This document shows positions 1 through 8,815 of a DNA stretch of 34,995 nucleotides, in pieces. The stretch is from Candidatus Helicobacter avistercoris (lineage in GTDB: Bacteria; Campylobacterota; Campylobacteria; Campylobacterales; Helicobacteraceae). The stretch's first letter is position 1, and each line of letters opens with the position of its first letter. The position numbers and the translations under genes are program-made. The stretch is taken from positions 1 through 34,995 of the forward strand of contig DXDJ01000024.1 of NCBI GenBank assembly GCA_019115525.1, written 5' to 3'. Below the pieces are notes generated by a model. That model was given only the letters and a program-made list of their open reading frames with translations. It did no database searches and was not told the origin of the DNA.

Positions 1-25
1 TACTCTACCGCTGAGCTAATCCGGA
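1..25 (-). tRNA. tRNA gene, 5' part only (possibly tRNA-Asn)
   Basis: Read on the minus strand, the window begins inside a tRNA whose 5' end is at about position 25. The visible part is a 7-nt acceptor strand (TCCGGAT), the TA of positions 8-9, and the D-arm pattern GCTCAGCGGTAGAGT. The anticodon lies outside the window, so identity is uncertain. The short D-loop and T-starting acceptor recall Helicobacter tRNA-Asn, but this is from memory only. Confidence 0.85.
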
Positions 26-50
26 ATAAATAAGCTCAATAAAAGCCGAG

Positions 51-79
51 ATTATAAAGAAAAAAAATCTATATGTCAA
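51..79 (-). promoter_or_regulatory. Consensus sigma-70 promoter of the tRNA gene
   Basis: The minus strand reads TTGACA (74-79), 17 bases, then TATAAT (51-56), a perfect match to the housekeeping consensus. A C/G-rich CTCGGC follows the -10 box, as is common in stable-RNA promoters. The start would fall near position 44, about 19 bases before the tRNA. The -35 box contains the TGA stop codon (76-78) of the upstream radical-SAM gene. Confidence 0.8.
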
Positions 80-993
80 GACTTTGGAGCAAAAAATTTC
101 ATATTTGCAACTTTTTTTATCTCAATTTGACCATTTTGTAGCATTTTCTGACAAATTTGCTCTCCATCAAAAAGAGAGGAAAATTCATCTACACTGATAG
201 GACGCTTCTTTAGAAGTTCCAATACATCTTCCTCGCTACTCAAAAGAGTCCTATGCTCTAGAGTGATTTGCTTTCTTGCAGGAATACTTACACATAATCC
301 CTCAAAGACGGAAGATAAATTTTGCAATACTTGGTGTTCTACCCCTTGGATTTTATATGCTGGTGGGCGATCTAGTGTGCCCAAATCCACCCTATGCACG
401 CCAACCTCACGCATAAAATTTGCCAAAAGCTTCATTTCTTCAAGATTATCATTGAGATTTTTCAAAATCAAGATCTCAGCTACAAGCTCTCCTTTGTAGG
501 TGCATGCAAAATCCTTGATTCCATTTTTGATTTGCTCAATTTCAAGACTCTTGTTTGGGCGATCAAGTTTTTTGAAACATTGCGGAGTAAAACAATCAAG
601 CGAAAACTTCACAATATCAAACTCTCTTAATGCCGCCTGAACTTCTCTCTGGCCAAATCTCGAACCATTGCTCAAAATCAATGTTTTATATTTGCCCTTG
701 ATTTCTTCTTTGATTTTTGTAATCAACTCTAAGAGATAAGGATAAAGGGTTGGCTCACCATTAGCACTAAGTGTGATAACATCAAGCTTTGGCTCATTTT
801 CCAATCTTTTTAAAAGTGGGTGCAAAATCTGATCTACGCTTAAAACATCCTCCATACTTGCTACGCTTTTTGCACCACCAAGCTCACAATAAAGACAATC
901 AAAATTACATTGTTTTTTGTTGGGGGAAAGATCCACACCCAAGGAAATCCCAAATCTCCTTGAATGGATGGGGCCAAAAATGATGTTTTGCAT
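76..993 (-). CDS. Radical SAM protein of the COG0731 type
   Basis: This 305-residue protein has the radical-SAM cluster motif CxxxCxxC at Cys29, Cys33 and Cys36 (CNFDCLYCE), which should bind a [4Fe-4S] cluster and S-adenosylmethionine. An N-terminal GPxxSRRxGxSLGVD segment precedes it, and a LSxNGEPTLYP segment follows near residue 75, both typical of this family. H. pylori carries a similar gene (HP0117) near topA. The substrate is unknown; distant relatives act on tRNA or activate other enzymes. The ATG overlaps the hemE stop codon as TAATG, so translation is probably coupled to hemE. The family call is firm; the function is not known. Confidence 0.88.
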   Translation of the reverse strand: MQNIIFGPIHSRRFGISLGVDLSPNKKQCNFDCLYCELGGAKSVASMEDVLSVDQILHPLLKRLENEPKLDVITLSANGEPTLYPYLLELITKIKEEIKGKYKTLILSNGSRFGQREVQAALREFDIVKFSLDCFTPQCFKKLDRPNKSLEIEQIKNGIKDFACTYKGELVAEILILKNLNDNLEEMKLLANFMREVGVHRVDLGTLDRPPAYKIQGVEHQVLQNLSSVFEGLCVSIPARKQITLEHRTLLSSEEDVLELLKKRPISVDEFSSLFDGEQICQKMLQNGQIEIKKVANMKFFAPKS

Positions 994-2015
994 TAGCGTT
1001 TTGTTTTTTCTCTTACAAGTTTGACAAGCTCTATGGCATTTTCTCTAGGCAAATCTGGGATCATTCCATGCCCAAGATTGAAGATATGCCCCCTCCCCTC
1101 ATTCATCACGGATAAAATTTCATCCACTCCTTCAATCATCGCTTCACGATTATAAAGTCTTGCGGGTTCTAGATTGCCTTGCAAGACATATTTGCCTCCC
1201 ATTTTTTCTTTTGCCAAACTCATTGGAGTTCCCCAATCCACTCCAAAAACATCAAAATCTCCATCTAAGTATTCAAGATATGCACCTACACCTTTGGGGA
1301 AGAGCATCACTGGGATATGAGGATACTCGCTCTTGATCTCTTTGGCAATTTTTTTCATATACTCCCAGCTAAAACTCAAATATGCATTCAACTCAAGTGC
1401 AGATGCCCAAGAATCAAACACCATCACTGCATTTGCCCCTGCTCTTATTTGAGATTTAAGGTATCCAATCAAATCTTGAGTAATGATTTCAAGCAATGAA
1501 TGCAAGAGTTTAGGATTGCTATAAAGCATTTTTTTGCTATGAGTATAAGTCTTGCTTCCCTCTCCTTCAATCATATAAGTTGCTAGTGTCCAAGGAGATC
1601 CACAAAACCCTATCAATGCCTTGTCTTTGGCAAGCTTGCTTCTAATCGAGCTTACTGCATCATAAACATATCCAAGCTTTTGATAAGAACCACTCTGTAA
1701 AAGTTTGAGATCTTCTTGTGAGCGAATTGTTTTTCCAAACTTTGGCCCCTCTCCTGCCAAAAAATCAAGTGGCAATCCCATCTCAAGTGGAACAACCAAA
1801 ATATCACTAAATAAAATTGCCGCATCTACATCCAAAATATCAACAGGCTGAAGCGTAACCTCGGTGGCAAGTTCTACATTTTTGCAAAGATCCAAAAAGC
1901 TTCCTGCTTTGGCTCTTGTTTCTCTATATTCACTCAAATATCGACCAGCTTGTCGCATCATCCAAATTGGAGTATAGGGGGTTGCTTTCCCTAGGGCACA
2001 ATCAATAAAAATCAT
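993..2015 (-). CDS. hemE: Uroporphyrinogen decarboxylase
   Basis: HemE removes four carboxyl groups from uroporphyrinogen III to give coproporphyrinogen III in cytoplasmic heme synthesis. The 340-residue length is normal. The family signature [12 protein letters not shown] is at residues 16-27 and supplies the arginines that hold the substrate carboxylates. LFSDILV and the [10 protein letters not shown] segment are also conserved. The ATG at 2015 is preceded by AAGGA with 5-base spacing. Its stop overlaps the radical-SAM start by one base, suggesting a two-gene operon. Confidence is high from the signatures. Confidence 0.96.
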   Translation of the reverse strand: MIFIDCALGKATPYTPIWMMRQAGRYLSEYRETRAKAGSFLDLCKNVELATEVTLQPVDILDVDAAILFSDILVVPLEMGLPLDFLAGEGPKFGKTIRSQEDLKLLQSGSYQKLGYVYDAVSSIRSKLAKDKALIGFCGSPWTLATYMIEGEGSKTYTHSKKMLYSNPKLLHSLLEIITQDLIGYLKSQIRAGANAVMVFDSWASALELNAYLSFSWEYMKKIAKEIKSEYPHIPVMLFPKGVGAYLEYLDGDFDVFGVDWGTPMSLAKEKMGGKYVLQGNLEPARLYNREAMIEGVDEILSVMNEGRGHIFNLGHGMIPDLPRENAIELVKLVREKTKR

Positions 2016-2048
2016 ATCTTTCCTTTTGTAGCAAAACTAAAAGGCAAA

Positions 2049-2077
2049 ATTATATAAAGAAACAAAAAACAAAACAA
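2049..2077 (-). promoter_or_regulatory. Probable promoter of hemE
   Basis: The minus strand has TATAAT at 2049-2054 and a weaker TTGTTT 17 bases upstream at 2072-2077. The start would fall near 2042, giving a leader of about 27 bases before the hemE ATG. The region is T-rich, so the -35 assignment is weak. Confidence 0.5.
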
Positions 2078-2090
2078 AGGGAATAAACAG

Positions 2091-2117
2091 AAAATAAAAA
2101 CCCTCAAAAGAGGGTTT
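2091..2117 (-). terminator. Rho-independent terminator after rplT
   Basis: On the minus strand a 7-bp stem AACCCTC/GAGGGTT (2110-2116 with 2099-2105) closes a 4-base loop and runs into a T-rich tail (complement of 2091-2100). It lies just behind the rplT stop and separates the ribosomal-protein block from hemE. Confidence 0.85.
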
Positions 2118-2124
2118 GGGGGAA

Positions 2125-2475
2125 TTAGAGAGCTTTTTTTGCACTCTCTACGATTTTTGAAAATGCACTCATATCATTCATTGCCATATCAGCAAGAATT
2201 TTTCTATCAAGTTCAATATTTGCTAATTTTAAACCGTGCATAAATTTAGAGTAGCTAATATCGTGCATTCTGCAAGCTGCATTGATTCTCACGATCCATA
2301 GACTTCTAAATTCTCTTTTCTTTTGCTTTCTATCGCGGAAAGCATAATACATACTTCTTTCAAGTTGCTCTTTTGCTTTTCTGAAGTGTTTTCTTCTACC
2401 GCTATAAAAACCTCTAGCAAGTTTTAAAATCTTTTTGTGGCGTCTTCTTCTTACCACTCCTGTTTTTACTCTCAT
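2125..2475 (-). CDS. rplT: 50S ribosomal protein L20
   Basis: L20 binds 23S rRNA and is needed early in 50S assembly. The 116-residue basic protein starts [15 protein letters not shown] and contains the conserved [10 protein letters not shown] and [16 protein letters not shown] segments. It is the last gene of the thrS-infC-rpmI-rplT block and is followed by a strong terminator. In other bacteria L20 represses its own operon through the leader RNA. The 87-base rpmI-rplT gap here contains a short ACCT/AGGT hairpin, but I cannot show that it regulates anything. Confidence 0.97.
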   Translation of the reverse strand: MRVKTGVVRRRRHKKILKLARGFYSGRRKHFRKAKEQLERSMYYAFRDRKQKKREFRSLWIVRINAACRMHDISYSKFMHGLKLANIELDRKILADMAMNDMSAFSKIVESAKKAL

Positions 2476-2562
2476 TTTTTTCTCCTTTACCTATTCTTTA
2501 GGTGTGATTTAAATCAAACTTTCCCTTTTTTTCTCAAGGGGGACTAACAACTCATTCTGCAA

Positions 2563-2757
2563 TTACGCCATACACAATAGCTTTTTTACAGAATCCATAT
2601 TTGCATCATGAACATACTTGGGTGCATTCAAGTTGGCTTTTCTTTGGTGATCTTTCTTAGTCAAGATATGACTTTTGAAAGCACTACCACGCTTTACAAG
2701 GTTCTTTTTTACCTTGAAACGCTTAGCCGCACCGCGATTTGTTTTCATCTTTGGCAT
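2563..2757 (-). CDS. rpmI: 50S ribosomal protein L35
   Basis: L35 is a small basic protein of the large ribosomal subunit. The 64-residue product starts [14 protein letters not shown], the standard family N-terminus, and contains [11 protein letters not shown] and KYVHDANM. I chose the ATG at 2757 over a GTG two codons earlier because AGGAG sits 7 bases before the ATG and nearly touches the GTG. It lies between infC and rplT in the usual order. Confidence 0.95.
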   Translation of the reverse strand: MPKMKTNRGAAKRFKVKKNLVKRGSAFKSHILTKKDHQRKANLNAPKYVHDANMDSVKKLLCMA

Positions 2758-2785
2758 TTTCACTCTCCTTTCATAAGATTAAAGA

Positions 2786-3301
2786 TTATTTCTTTTTGGG
2801 GACAAATAGAATATTAACATATCGTCCCTCAAGTTTTGCCTCTTTTTCAGCCACTGCAATATCTTCTAGCATTTCAGTTACTTTGGCAAGCAAATCCATC
2901 CCAATGTTTGGGATTCCAATCTCTCTTTGCTTCAAAAACACTCTAAATCTCACATGCTTTCCATTTTCTAAAAACTCTCTAGCGTGTTTGACTTTGTAGT
3001 TTATGTCGTTTTGTGCAATCTGCACAGAAAGTTTGATCTCTTTGATTTCAATTTGCTTTTGCTTTTTCTTGGCTTCTTTTTGCTTCTTTTCTGCTTGATA
3101 TTTGAACTTTCCATAGTCCATAATCTTGCAAACTGGAGGATTGGCATTGGGTGAGATAAGCACCAAATCCAAATCGTGTTGAACCGCGAGTTCTAGAGCC
3201 TCTCTAGAACTCATAATTCCAAACTGCTCCCCATCTTCACCAATGCATCGCACTTCTTTTAGTCGGATATCTTCGTTTAATAATGTTTCTTCTTTGCTCA
3301 A
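2786..3301 (-). CDS. infC: Translation initiation factor IF-3
   Basis: IF-3 binds the 30S subunit, keeps subunits apart and checks the start codon and initiator tRNA. The 171-residue protein has the usual N-domain ([21 protein letters not shown]), a basic linker rich in K and Q (about residues 85-105), and the C-domain ([23 protein letters not shown]). It starts with TTG, and the TTGA at 3298-3301 overlaps the thrS stop. No better ATG exists upstream within the gene, and the N-terminus matches the family. Genes for IF-3 often have rare start codons, so the TTG may matter for regulation. Confidence 0.94.
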   Translation of the reverse strand: MSKEETLLNEDIRLKEVRCIGEDGEQFGIMSSREALELAVQHDLDLVLISPNANPPVCKIMDYGKFKYQAEKKQKEAKKKQKQIEIKEIKLSVQIAQNDINYKVKHAREFLENGKHVRFRVFLKQREIGIPNIGMDLLAKVTEMLEDIAVAEKEAKLEGRYVNILFVPKKK

Positions 3302-5109
3302 AAGCTAACCTCTTTCATTTTGGTTTCTACAAGTTTAAGGAATTCACTCTCACTTAACTCATATTGTGATTTTTCTCTTCTATCGCGGATTGGCAAGATT
3401 TTGCTCTGCATTTCCTTCTCGCCCAACACGATAATCATCGGCACTTTTTGCTTCTCAGCTGTTCGCACACGCTTGCTTAAAGTTTCATTCTTGCTTGAAA
3501 TCTCAGCATAGGCACCAAAAGCAAGCATCTTATCTCTTAGTTCATTAGCATATTTGACTTGCTCATTTGAGATAGGGATAATCACCGCTTGAGTTGGAGC
3601 GATAAAGAATGGCAACTCCCCTCCAAAATGCTCGATAAGGATTGCAATAAATCGCTCAAATGAACCTAAAATCGCTCTATGAATCATCACAGGTTGCTTG
3701 GCTGTATTATCCTCATCAATGTATTCAAGAGCAAATCTTTGAGGTAAATTCATATCAATCTGTACAGTCCCACACTGCCATTTTCTACCAATAGCATCTG
3801 TAATTTTCATATCGATCTTTGGCCCATAGAATGCTCCACCTCCCTCATCAATCCCATAAGAAATACCACAAGAACTTAGAGCATCTTTGAGTGCTTGGGT
3901 TGAAATCTCCCACACTGCCTCATCACCGATAGATTTCTCAGGCTTGGTTGAAATCTCCATTTCATACTTAAATCCAAAAGCATCCATAATGCGTTGAGCA
4001 AACTTCACAATGGAGATAATCTCATCTCTGATTTGATCAGGCTTACAAAAAATATGAGCGTCATCTTGAGTAAATTCCCTTACCCTCAAAAGTCCGTGCA
4101 ATACCCCACTCTTCTCGTGGCGATGCACTACGCCATACTCATAGAATCTTAAAGGAAGCTCACGATAAGAGCGGATCGAGCTTTGATAGACTTTGATATG
4201 CCCTACACAGTTCATCGGCTTAATGCCATATTCTACTTCATCAATCTGTGTGAAATACATATTTTCACCATAGTTTTGATAATGCCCACTAATCTTCCAC
4301 AAATCGCTTTTGAGTATCTCTGGCCCTCTTACAGGTTCATAGTGGCGGATGATATGGGCTTTTGTAAGCAAGCCTTCAAGGGTTCTTCTAAGTCTTGCAC
4401 CTTTTGGAAGCCAAATAGGAAGCCCAGCCCCTACATCCTCATCAAATGTGAAAAGCCCCATTTCATTCCCTAACTTTCGATGATCTCGCTTTTTGGCTTC
4501 TTCAAGCTGGAAAAGGTATTGTTTCAAAGATTCTCTATCTGCAAAAGCGATTCCATAGATACGAGTGAGCATTTTAGCTTTCTCATCTCCTCCCAGATAA
4601 GCTCCTGCGATTTTGATAAGCTTGAATGAATGTAGGAATTTTGTATTAGGCAAGTGAGGCCCACGGCAGAGATCCTCAAACTCTCCTTGAGTGTAAATGC
4701 TAAGCGTTGGAGAATTAATCTTGCTAATCACTGCCATTTTGAGATCATCATCTTTAAATCTCTCAATGACTTCATCACGAGCAAAAGTTTGCTTACTGAT
4801 TGTAAAACCTTGTTTTGCAAGTTCTTTCATCTTCTCTTCAATCTTTGGCAAGTCTTCCTCTGAGATTTTGCACCCTACTTCAAAATCATAATAAAACCCC
4901 TCATCTACTACTGGTCCGACAAAAAACTTCGCTTCAGGGTAAAGAGACTTGATTGCTTGTGCCATAAGATGAGCACAAGAGTGTCGAATGATTGAGAGAG
5001 ATTCGGCAGAATTGTCAAATACTACTTCCTCACCACTTACACCCATTTCTTGAGCAGTGGCAAGATCTAAAACCTTATCTTGATACTTAATGCCTATAAC
5101 TTCAGACAT
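3298..5109 (-). CDS. thrS: Threonyl-tRNA synthetase
   Basis: ThrRS charges tRNA-Thr in the cytoplasm. The 603-residue protein has an N-terminal TGS domain, the editing domain ([11 protein letters not shown], and GPHLPNT with conserved His), the class II catalytic core (KPMNCVGHI with a zinc-binding Cys, [13 protein letters not shown]) and a C-terminal anticodon-binding domain. A longer reading from an ATG at 5136 is open, but it lacks a ribosome-binding site and would begin almost at the predicted transcription start. The ATG at 5109 has AGAGG upstream and gives the MSEVIGI start expected from relatives. Its stop overlaps the infC start. Confidence 0.97.
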   Translation of the reverse strand: MSEVIGIKYQDKVLDLATAQEMGVSGEEVVFDNSAESLSIIRHSCAHLMAQAIKSLYPEAKFFVGPVVDEGFYYDFEVGCKISEEDLPKIEEKMKELAKQGFTISKQTFARDEVIERFKDDDLKMAVISKINSPTLSIYTQGEFEDLCRGPHLPNTKFLHSFKLIKIAGAYLGGDEKAKMLTRIYGIAFADRESLKQYLFQLEEAKKRDHRKLGNEMGLFTFDEDVGAGLPIWLPKGARLRRTLEGLLTKAHIIRHYEPVRGPEILKSDLWKISGHYQNYGENMYFTQIDEVEYGIKPMNCVGHIKVYQSSIRSYRELPLRFYEYGVVHRHEKSGVLHGLLRVREFTQDDAHIFCKPDQIRDEIISIVKFAQRIMDAFGFKYEMEISTKPEKSIGDEAVWEISTQALKDALSSCGISYGIDEGGGAFYGPKIDMKITDAIGRKWQCGTVQIDMNLPQRFALEYIDEDNTAKQPVMIHRAILGSFERFIAILIEHFGGELPFFIAPTQAVIIPISNEQVKYANELRDKMLAFGAYAEISSKNETLSKRVRTAEKQKVPMIIVLGEKEMQSKILPIRDRREKSQYELSESEFLKLVETKMKEVSF

Positions 5110-5147
5110 ATAACCTCTGTATGTTTGAATTTTCATAAAAAGTTGTG

Positions 5148-5153
5148 ATTATA
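5148..5153 (-). promoter_or_regulatory. Probable -10 box of the thrS-infC-rpmI-rplT operon
   Basis: The minus strand reads GTAGTATAATC, with TATAAT at 5148-5153, directly after the lspA stop codon. The start would be near 5141, about 32 bases before the chosen thrS ATG. No convincing -35 box is seen; an A/G-rich tract lies there. Confidence 0.55.
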
Positions 5154-5687
5154 CTACTTTTCTCTTTTCTTTTTCCAAAAAAGCATTATCAAAAGCAAGA
5201 TTCCTACGCCAATATTGATAAAAACATCTGCGAGATTAAAAACCGCAAACTCAAATTTATAATGCCAAAAAATATAATCCACCACACCCCCATATTCAAA
5301 GCGATCATACAAGTTTGAAGCTCCTGAACCTATAAGCAAACCAAAAGGGATGAAATAGCTCTTGAGCAAATCCTCTGACACCAAAAACACATAGCCCAAA
5401 ATCACAATCAATCCAAGCTGGATCCATTTGAGTTTTTCTCCCAGAAATGAAAACATCGAAAACGCCACGCCTTTGTTAAGAACAGAAATGATAGAAATCA
5501 CACTTCCCTCATACCTAAACCCCTCGAGGATCAAATCCTTAACATACTGATCTAGCACAAAGCACAACACGCTTAAAATTCCAAAGCTTACAACTCTTCC
5601 ATAGTAGCGTTTGAAATTTTTATAGAGATTACACGGGCAGATAAAAATTCTCTTATTTTCCTCTTCTTTTACAGGATACTCGCTCAT
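5154..5687 (-). CDS. lspA: Lipoprotein signal peptidase (signal peptidase II)
   Basis: LspA is an inner-membrane aspartyl protease that cuts signal peptides from diacylglyceryl-modified prolipoproteins. The 177-residue protein has four hydrophobic segments. The two catalytic aspartates are visible as Asp137 in GGVVDYIFWH and Asp154 in FNLADVF. Family members are usually about 155-165 residues. This one has an extra hydrophilic N-terminus of about 25-30 residues with two cysteines (CPCN). The start is supported by AGAGG upstream and by direct abutment to the glmM stop (TAAATG). It probably shares a transcript with glmM. Confidence 0.95.
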   Translation of the reverse strand: MSEYPVKEEENKRIFICPCNLYKNFKRYYGRVVSFGILSVLCFVLDQYVKDLILEGFRYEGSVISIISVLNKGVAFSMFSFLGEKLKWIQLGLIVILGYVFLVSEDLLKSYFIPFGLLIGSGASNLYDRFEYGGVVDYIFWHYKFEFAVFNLADVFINIGVGILLLIMLFWKKKREK

Positions 5688-7031
5688 TTACACCTCTCCC
5701 AAAGCTTCTTTGAAATATGTGACAAGCTCCTCCATCATCTCCAAAAGCACTTTTTCACTCTTGCCTTCAAGGAGGATTCTAAGCTTGTTTTCTGTCCCAG
5801 AGTAGCGAATAAGATGTCGTATTTTTAAATCTTCAATCTTTTTGATTTTCTCTTGATAACCCTTAAGTGTGCTTAGATCTTCTTTTGAAGCGACATTGAG
5901 ATTGACTAGTTTACTTGGATATAGGCCAAAGGGATTAAGAATCTTGCTTGCACTCTTCCCACTTCGCTTAATCATTGCCATCACTTGCATCGCACTTACA
6001 AGCCCATCACCAGTTTTGGCAAAATCTCCAAAAATAATATGCCCGCTCTGCTCTCCCCCAAAGCTCAAGTCATAGCGTTGCATTTCCTCAAGCACATATT
6101 TATCCCCCACGCCACACCGCACAAGCTCAATGCCATTCTCGCCCAAAAACTCTTCAAATGCTAGATTGCTCATCAAGGTTGCAACGATTTTGGGAGTTTT
6201 TAGCATGGTGTTTTCTTTCATATACAAAGCCAAAGCCCCCAAAAGCTTATCTCCATCAATCACACTTCCCCTCTCATCAACCACAACCAACCTATCCGCA
6301 TCTCCATCAAGTGCAAATCCCACATCAGCTCGATACTGTCTTACAGCCTTTGCCAAGCCTTGAGGGTGGAGTGCTCCGCACTGCTCATTGATATTAAATC
6401 CATTGGGTTCATCATTGAGCACCACTATATCCGCTCCGAGCTCTTGAAAAATCGTTGGAGCTACACGATAGGCTGCACCATTGCTGACATCAAGCACTAC
6501 GCGTGTACCTTGAAGATTGAGATCTTTTGGGAATGAGTTTTTAATCTGCACGATATAGCGACCCACCACATCATCAATCCTCCTAGAACTTCCGATCTCT
6601 AAACCACTTTTAAGATATTGCTCCAATCCTGCAGTATCATTAAAAATCTTTTCTATTTCTTCTTCTGCTTCTTCTCCGAGCTTAAATCCAAAACGATTGA
6701 AAAATTTGATTCCATTATCTTCGTAAGGATTATGGCTTGCTGAGATCATTATCCCCCCATCACATCGCATATCTTCTGTCAAAAATGCAATCGCAGGAGT
6801 CGGCATAGGGCCCACTTGAATCACATCATAGCCTACAGAAGTGAGGGCTGAAACCAAGGCGTTTTCTATCATATAGCCACTGCGTCGCGTGTCTTTGCCG
6901 ACCAAGATTTTGTTGGTAATGGAATTTTTGCGGAAATACACTCCAGCAGCGATGCCAAGCTTCATCACTTTGAAGGGTGTAATATCCACTCCAGCCTTTC
7001 CTCTCACCCCATCAGTTCCAAAAATTTTCAT
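5688..7031 (-). CDS. glmM: Phosphoglucosamine mutase
   Basis: GlmM converts glucosamine-6-phosphate to glucosamine-1-phosphate for UDP-GlcNAc, and so for peptidoglycan and LPS. The 447-residue protein starts [11 protein letters not shown], has the catalytic phosphoserine Ser99 in ISASHNP, the Mg-binding loop DGDADR, and the C-terminal phosphate loop [12 protein letters not shown] longer open frame starts 16 codons upstream, but GGAG is well placed before the ATG at 7031 and the family starts here. In H. pylori this gene was first called ureC and also lies next to lspA. Confidence 0.97.
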   Translation of the reverse strand: MKIFGTDGVRGKAGVDITPFKVMKLGIAAGVYFRKNSITNKILVGKDTRRSGYMIENALVSALTSVGYDVIQVGPMPTPAIAFLTEDMRCDGGIMISASHNPYEDNGIKFFNRFGFKLGEEAEEEIEKIFNDTAGLEQYLKSGLEIGSSRRIDDVVGRYIVQIKNSFPKDLNLQGTRVVLDVSNGAAYRVAPTIFQELGADIVVLNDEPNGFNINEQCGALHPQGLAKAVRQYRADVGFALDGDADRLVVVDERGSVIDGDKLLGALALYMKENTMLKTPKIVATLMSNLAFEEFLGENGIELVRCGVGDKYVLEEMQRYDLSFGGEQSGHIIFGDFAKTGDGLVSAMQVMAMIKRSGKSASKILNPFGLYPSKLVNLNVASKEDLSTLKGYQEKIKKIEDLKIRHLIRYSGTENKLRILLEGKSEKVLLEMMEELVTYFKEALGEV

Positions 7032-7081
7032 TTTTTCTCCAAAAATATTAGATTTTGCTAGTTTTTTATCAAAAATCAAGG

Positions 7082-7087
7082 CATAAT
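7082..7087 (+). promoter_or_regulatory. Possible -10 box for rpsT
   Basis: CATAAT at 7082-7087, preceded by an A/T-rich tract, would give a start near 7094 and a leader of about 30 bases before rpsT. No clear -35 box is visible. The 93-base glmM-rpsT gap is divergent and must also hold the glmM promoter, which I could not place. Confidence 0.35.
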
Positions 7088-7124
7088 TTCGCCTTTAATT
7101 CTACAAAAAAAGGATTACATTCAA

Positions 7125-7400
7125 ATGGCAAATCATAAATCAGCGGAAAAAAGAATCCGACAAACGATCAAAAGAACAGAGAGAAATCGCTATTACAGAA
7201 CAAGAATGAAAAACATCATTCGTGCTGTAAGAGAAGCAGTAAGTGCAAAGGACTTGAACAAAGCTCAAGAAAGCCTTAAAATCGCAAACAAAGAGCTACA
7301 TAAATTTGTAAGCAAGGGGATTTTGAAGAAAAATACTGCATCACGCAAAGTTAGCCGACTCAATGCGTATGTAAAAAAATTCGCTCTTCAATCTGCATAA
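7125..7400 (+). CDS. rpsT: 30S ribosomal protein S20
   Basis: S20 is a small helical basic protein that binds 16S rRNA early in 30S assembly. The 91-residue product starts [13 protein letters not shown] and shows the family pattern [14 protein letters not shown] and [24 protein letters not shown] stands 9 bases before the ATG. The gene is divergent from glmM and precedes prfA, as in other Helicobacter. Confidence 0.97.
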   Translation: MANHKSAEKRIRQTIKRTERNRYYRTRMKNIIRAVREAVSAKDLNKAQESLKIANKELHKFVSKGILKKNTASRKVSRLNAYVKKFALQSA

Positions 7401-7417
7401 CCCCTATTTTATAATTC

Positions 7418-7437
7418 AAGCAGGTTTTTCCCTGCTT
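7418..7437 (+). terminator. Hairpin between rpsT and prfA, weak terminator or attenuator
   Basis: AAGCAGG and CCTGCTT form a 7-bp stem with a 6-base loop, 18 bases behind the rpsT stop. The following sequence (AAAGTTTTATC) has only a short T-run, so termination may be partial and let some transcripts continue into prfA. Confidence 0.5.
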
Positions 7438-7468
7438 AAAGTTTTATCTTACTCTCAAGGCTATATTT

Positions 7469-8536
7469 ATGCTTGTAGAAAAACTAAAACCTATTATCGC
7501 ACGCTATGAGGAAATCACTTCACTGCTCTCCTCACAAGACATCATCAATGACATCAAAGCCCTCACAACCCTAAGCAAAGAACAAAGCGACATCGCTCCT
7601 ATTGCTTCAAGTGCCAAAGAATACATCGCTACACTTGAGGGGATCGAAGAGAACAAGCTTTTGCTAGAGGATAAAGAGCTGGGCGAACTTGCCAAAGAAG
7701 AGCTAAAGAGTTTAGAGGAGAAAAAACTAGAGCTTGAAGAAGAAATCAAAATCTTACTTATCCCCAAAGATCCCAATGATAGCAAAAACATTTATCTTGA
7801 AATCCGAGCAGGAACTGGGGGCGATGAGGCGGGGATATTTGTAGGAGATCTTTTCAAAGCTTATTGTCGCTATGCAGATTTGCAGAAGTGGAAAGTGGAA
7901 ATCATCAGCTCAAGTGAAAACAATGTGGGAGGATACAAAGAGGTTATCGCACTCATCAAGGGGAATGGAGCGTATTCCAAGCTCAAATACGAGGGCGGAA
8001 CGCATAGAGTGCAGAGAGTGCCAGAGACAGAATCTCAAGGCAGAGTGCATACTTCAGCAGTAACCGTGGCAATAATGCCAGAGGTTGATGATGTGGAAGT
8101 GTCTATCAATCCCAATGACTTGAAAATAGAGGTGTTTAGAGCAGGAGGGCATGGGGGACAATGTGTCAATACCACAGATTCTGCTGTGAGAATCACCCAT
8201 ATCCCCACAGGGATTAGCGTATCAATGCAAGATGAAAAATCTCAACACAAAAACAAAGACAAAGCTCTTAAGATTCTTAAAGCTAGGATTTATGAAGCAG
8301 AGCTTGAAGCACAAAGAAGCCAAAATGCTGAAGCTAGGAAATCTCAAGTGGGAAGTGGAGATCGAAGCGAGAGAATCCGAACCTACAACTACCCACAAAA
8401 CCGCTTAACCGATCATCGAATCAACCTCACGCTATACAGCCTTGAGGAAGTAATACTTGGGGGAAGACTTGATGAAGTCATCGACCCACTCATCGCCCAC
8501 GCCCAAAGTGAAGCTATGGGAGGAAGTGGGGAGTAA
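7469..8536 (+). CDS. prfA: Peptide chain release factor 1
   Basis: RF1 reads UAA and UAG stop codons and triggers peptide release on the ribosome. The 355-residue length is typical. The stop-codon-reading PxT motif is Pro185-Glu186-Thr187 (PET, where E. coli has PAT), in [19 protein letters not shown]. The catalytic GGQ is at 229-231 in [11 protein letters not shown]. The N-terminal helical domain is acidic and rich in Glu and Lys. The following 273-base gap marks a change to accessory DNA. Confidence 0.97.
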   Translation: MLVEKLKPIIARYEEITSLLSSQDIINDIKALTTLSKEQSDIAPIASSAKEYIATLEGIEENKLLLEDKELGELAKEELKSLEEKKLELEEEIKILLIPKDPNDSKNIYLEIRAGTGGDEAGIFVGDLFKAYCRYADLQKWKVEIISSSENNVGGYKEVIALIKGNGAYSKLKYEGGTHRVQRVPETESQGRVHTSAVTVAIMPEVDDVEVSINPNDLKIEVFRAGGHGGQCVNTTDSAVRITHIPTGISVSMQDEKSQHKNKDKALKILKARIYEAELEAQRSQNAEARKSQVGSGDRSERIRTYNYPQNRLTDHRINLTLYSLEEVILGGRLDEVIDPLIAHAQSEAMGGSGE

Positions 8537-8639
8537 GCCTCACCCTCTTTCCCTTGCTCCTCTCCTTTTTTATTTTTGCTAAAAATCTTTAGATTCTGAT
8601 GTTTGCTCTCTTTGGTTTTTTAATCCTAAATAAAATTGA

Positions 8640-8711
8640 TATGTTAAAAAATCTTGAAATTTTCAACATGTTCTCCTCTATATGTTAAATTTTTGGCTGA
8701 TTTTTAACATA
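8640..8711 (+). repeat. Inverted and direct repeats upstream of the McrBC genes
   Basis: TATGTTAAAAA at 8640-8650 is matched exactly in inverse by TTTTTAACATA at 8701-8711. A further direct copy of TATGTTAAA lies at 8681-8689. The rest of the 8537-8765 spacer is AT-rich with no gene and no strong terminator for prfA. The repeats could be a binding site for a regulator of the downstream promoter or chance in AT-rich DNA. Confidence 0.5.
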
Positions 8712-8765
8712 ACACATCGCACTTTTATTTAAGAATTACCTCTTTTTAAATTCTTTGCTTAAAAC

Positions 8766-8793
8766 TTGACAATCAGAAAAAGAGAGATATAAT
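8766..8793 (+). promoter_or_regulatory. Consensus sigma-70 promoter of the McrBC operon
   Basis: TTGACA (8766-8771), 16 bases, TATAAT (8788-8793). Both hexamers match the consensus exactly. The start would fall near 8800, leaving a short leader that contains the AAAGGAG ribosome-binding site at 8804-8810. Such a complete -35 box is rare before protein genes in Helicobacter. Confidence 0.75.
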
Positions 8794-8815
8794 TTTTAAA
8801 AATAAAGGAGTGAAA

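Noticed and set aside
7032-7079. Longer glmM start (MIFDKKL...)
   Set aside because: The family starts at [11 protein letters not shown], which has GGAG upstream; the extension lies in the divergent promoter gap.
7504-7791. Ser-rich open frame antisense to prfA
   Set aside because: It is the mirror of the Glu/Lys/Leu-rich N-terminal helices of RF1, has no ribosome-binding site and no family signature.
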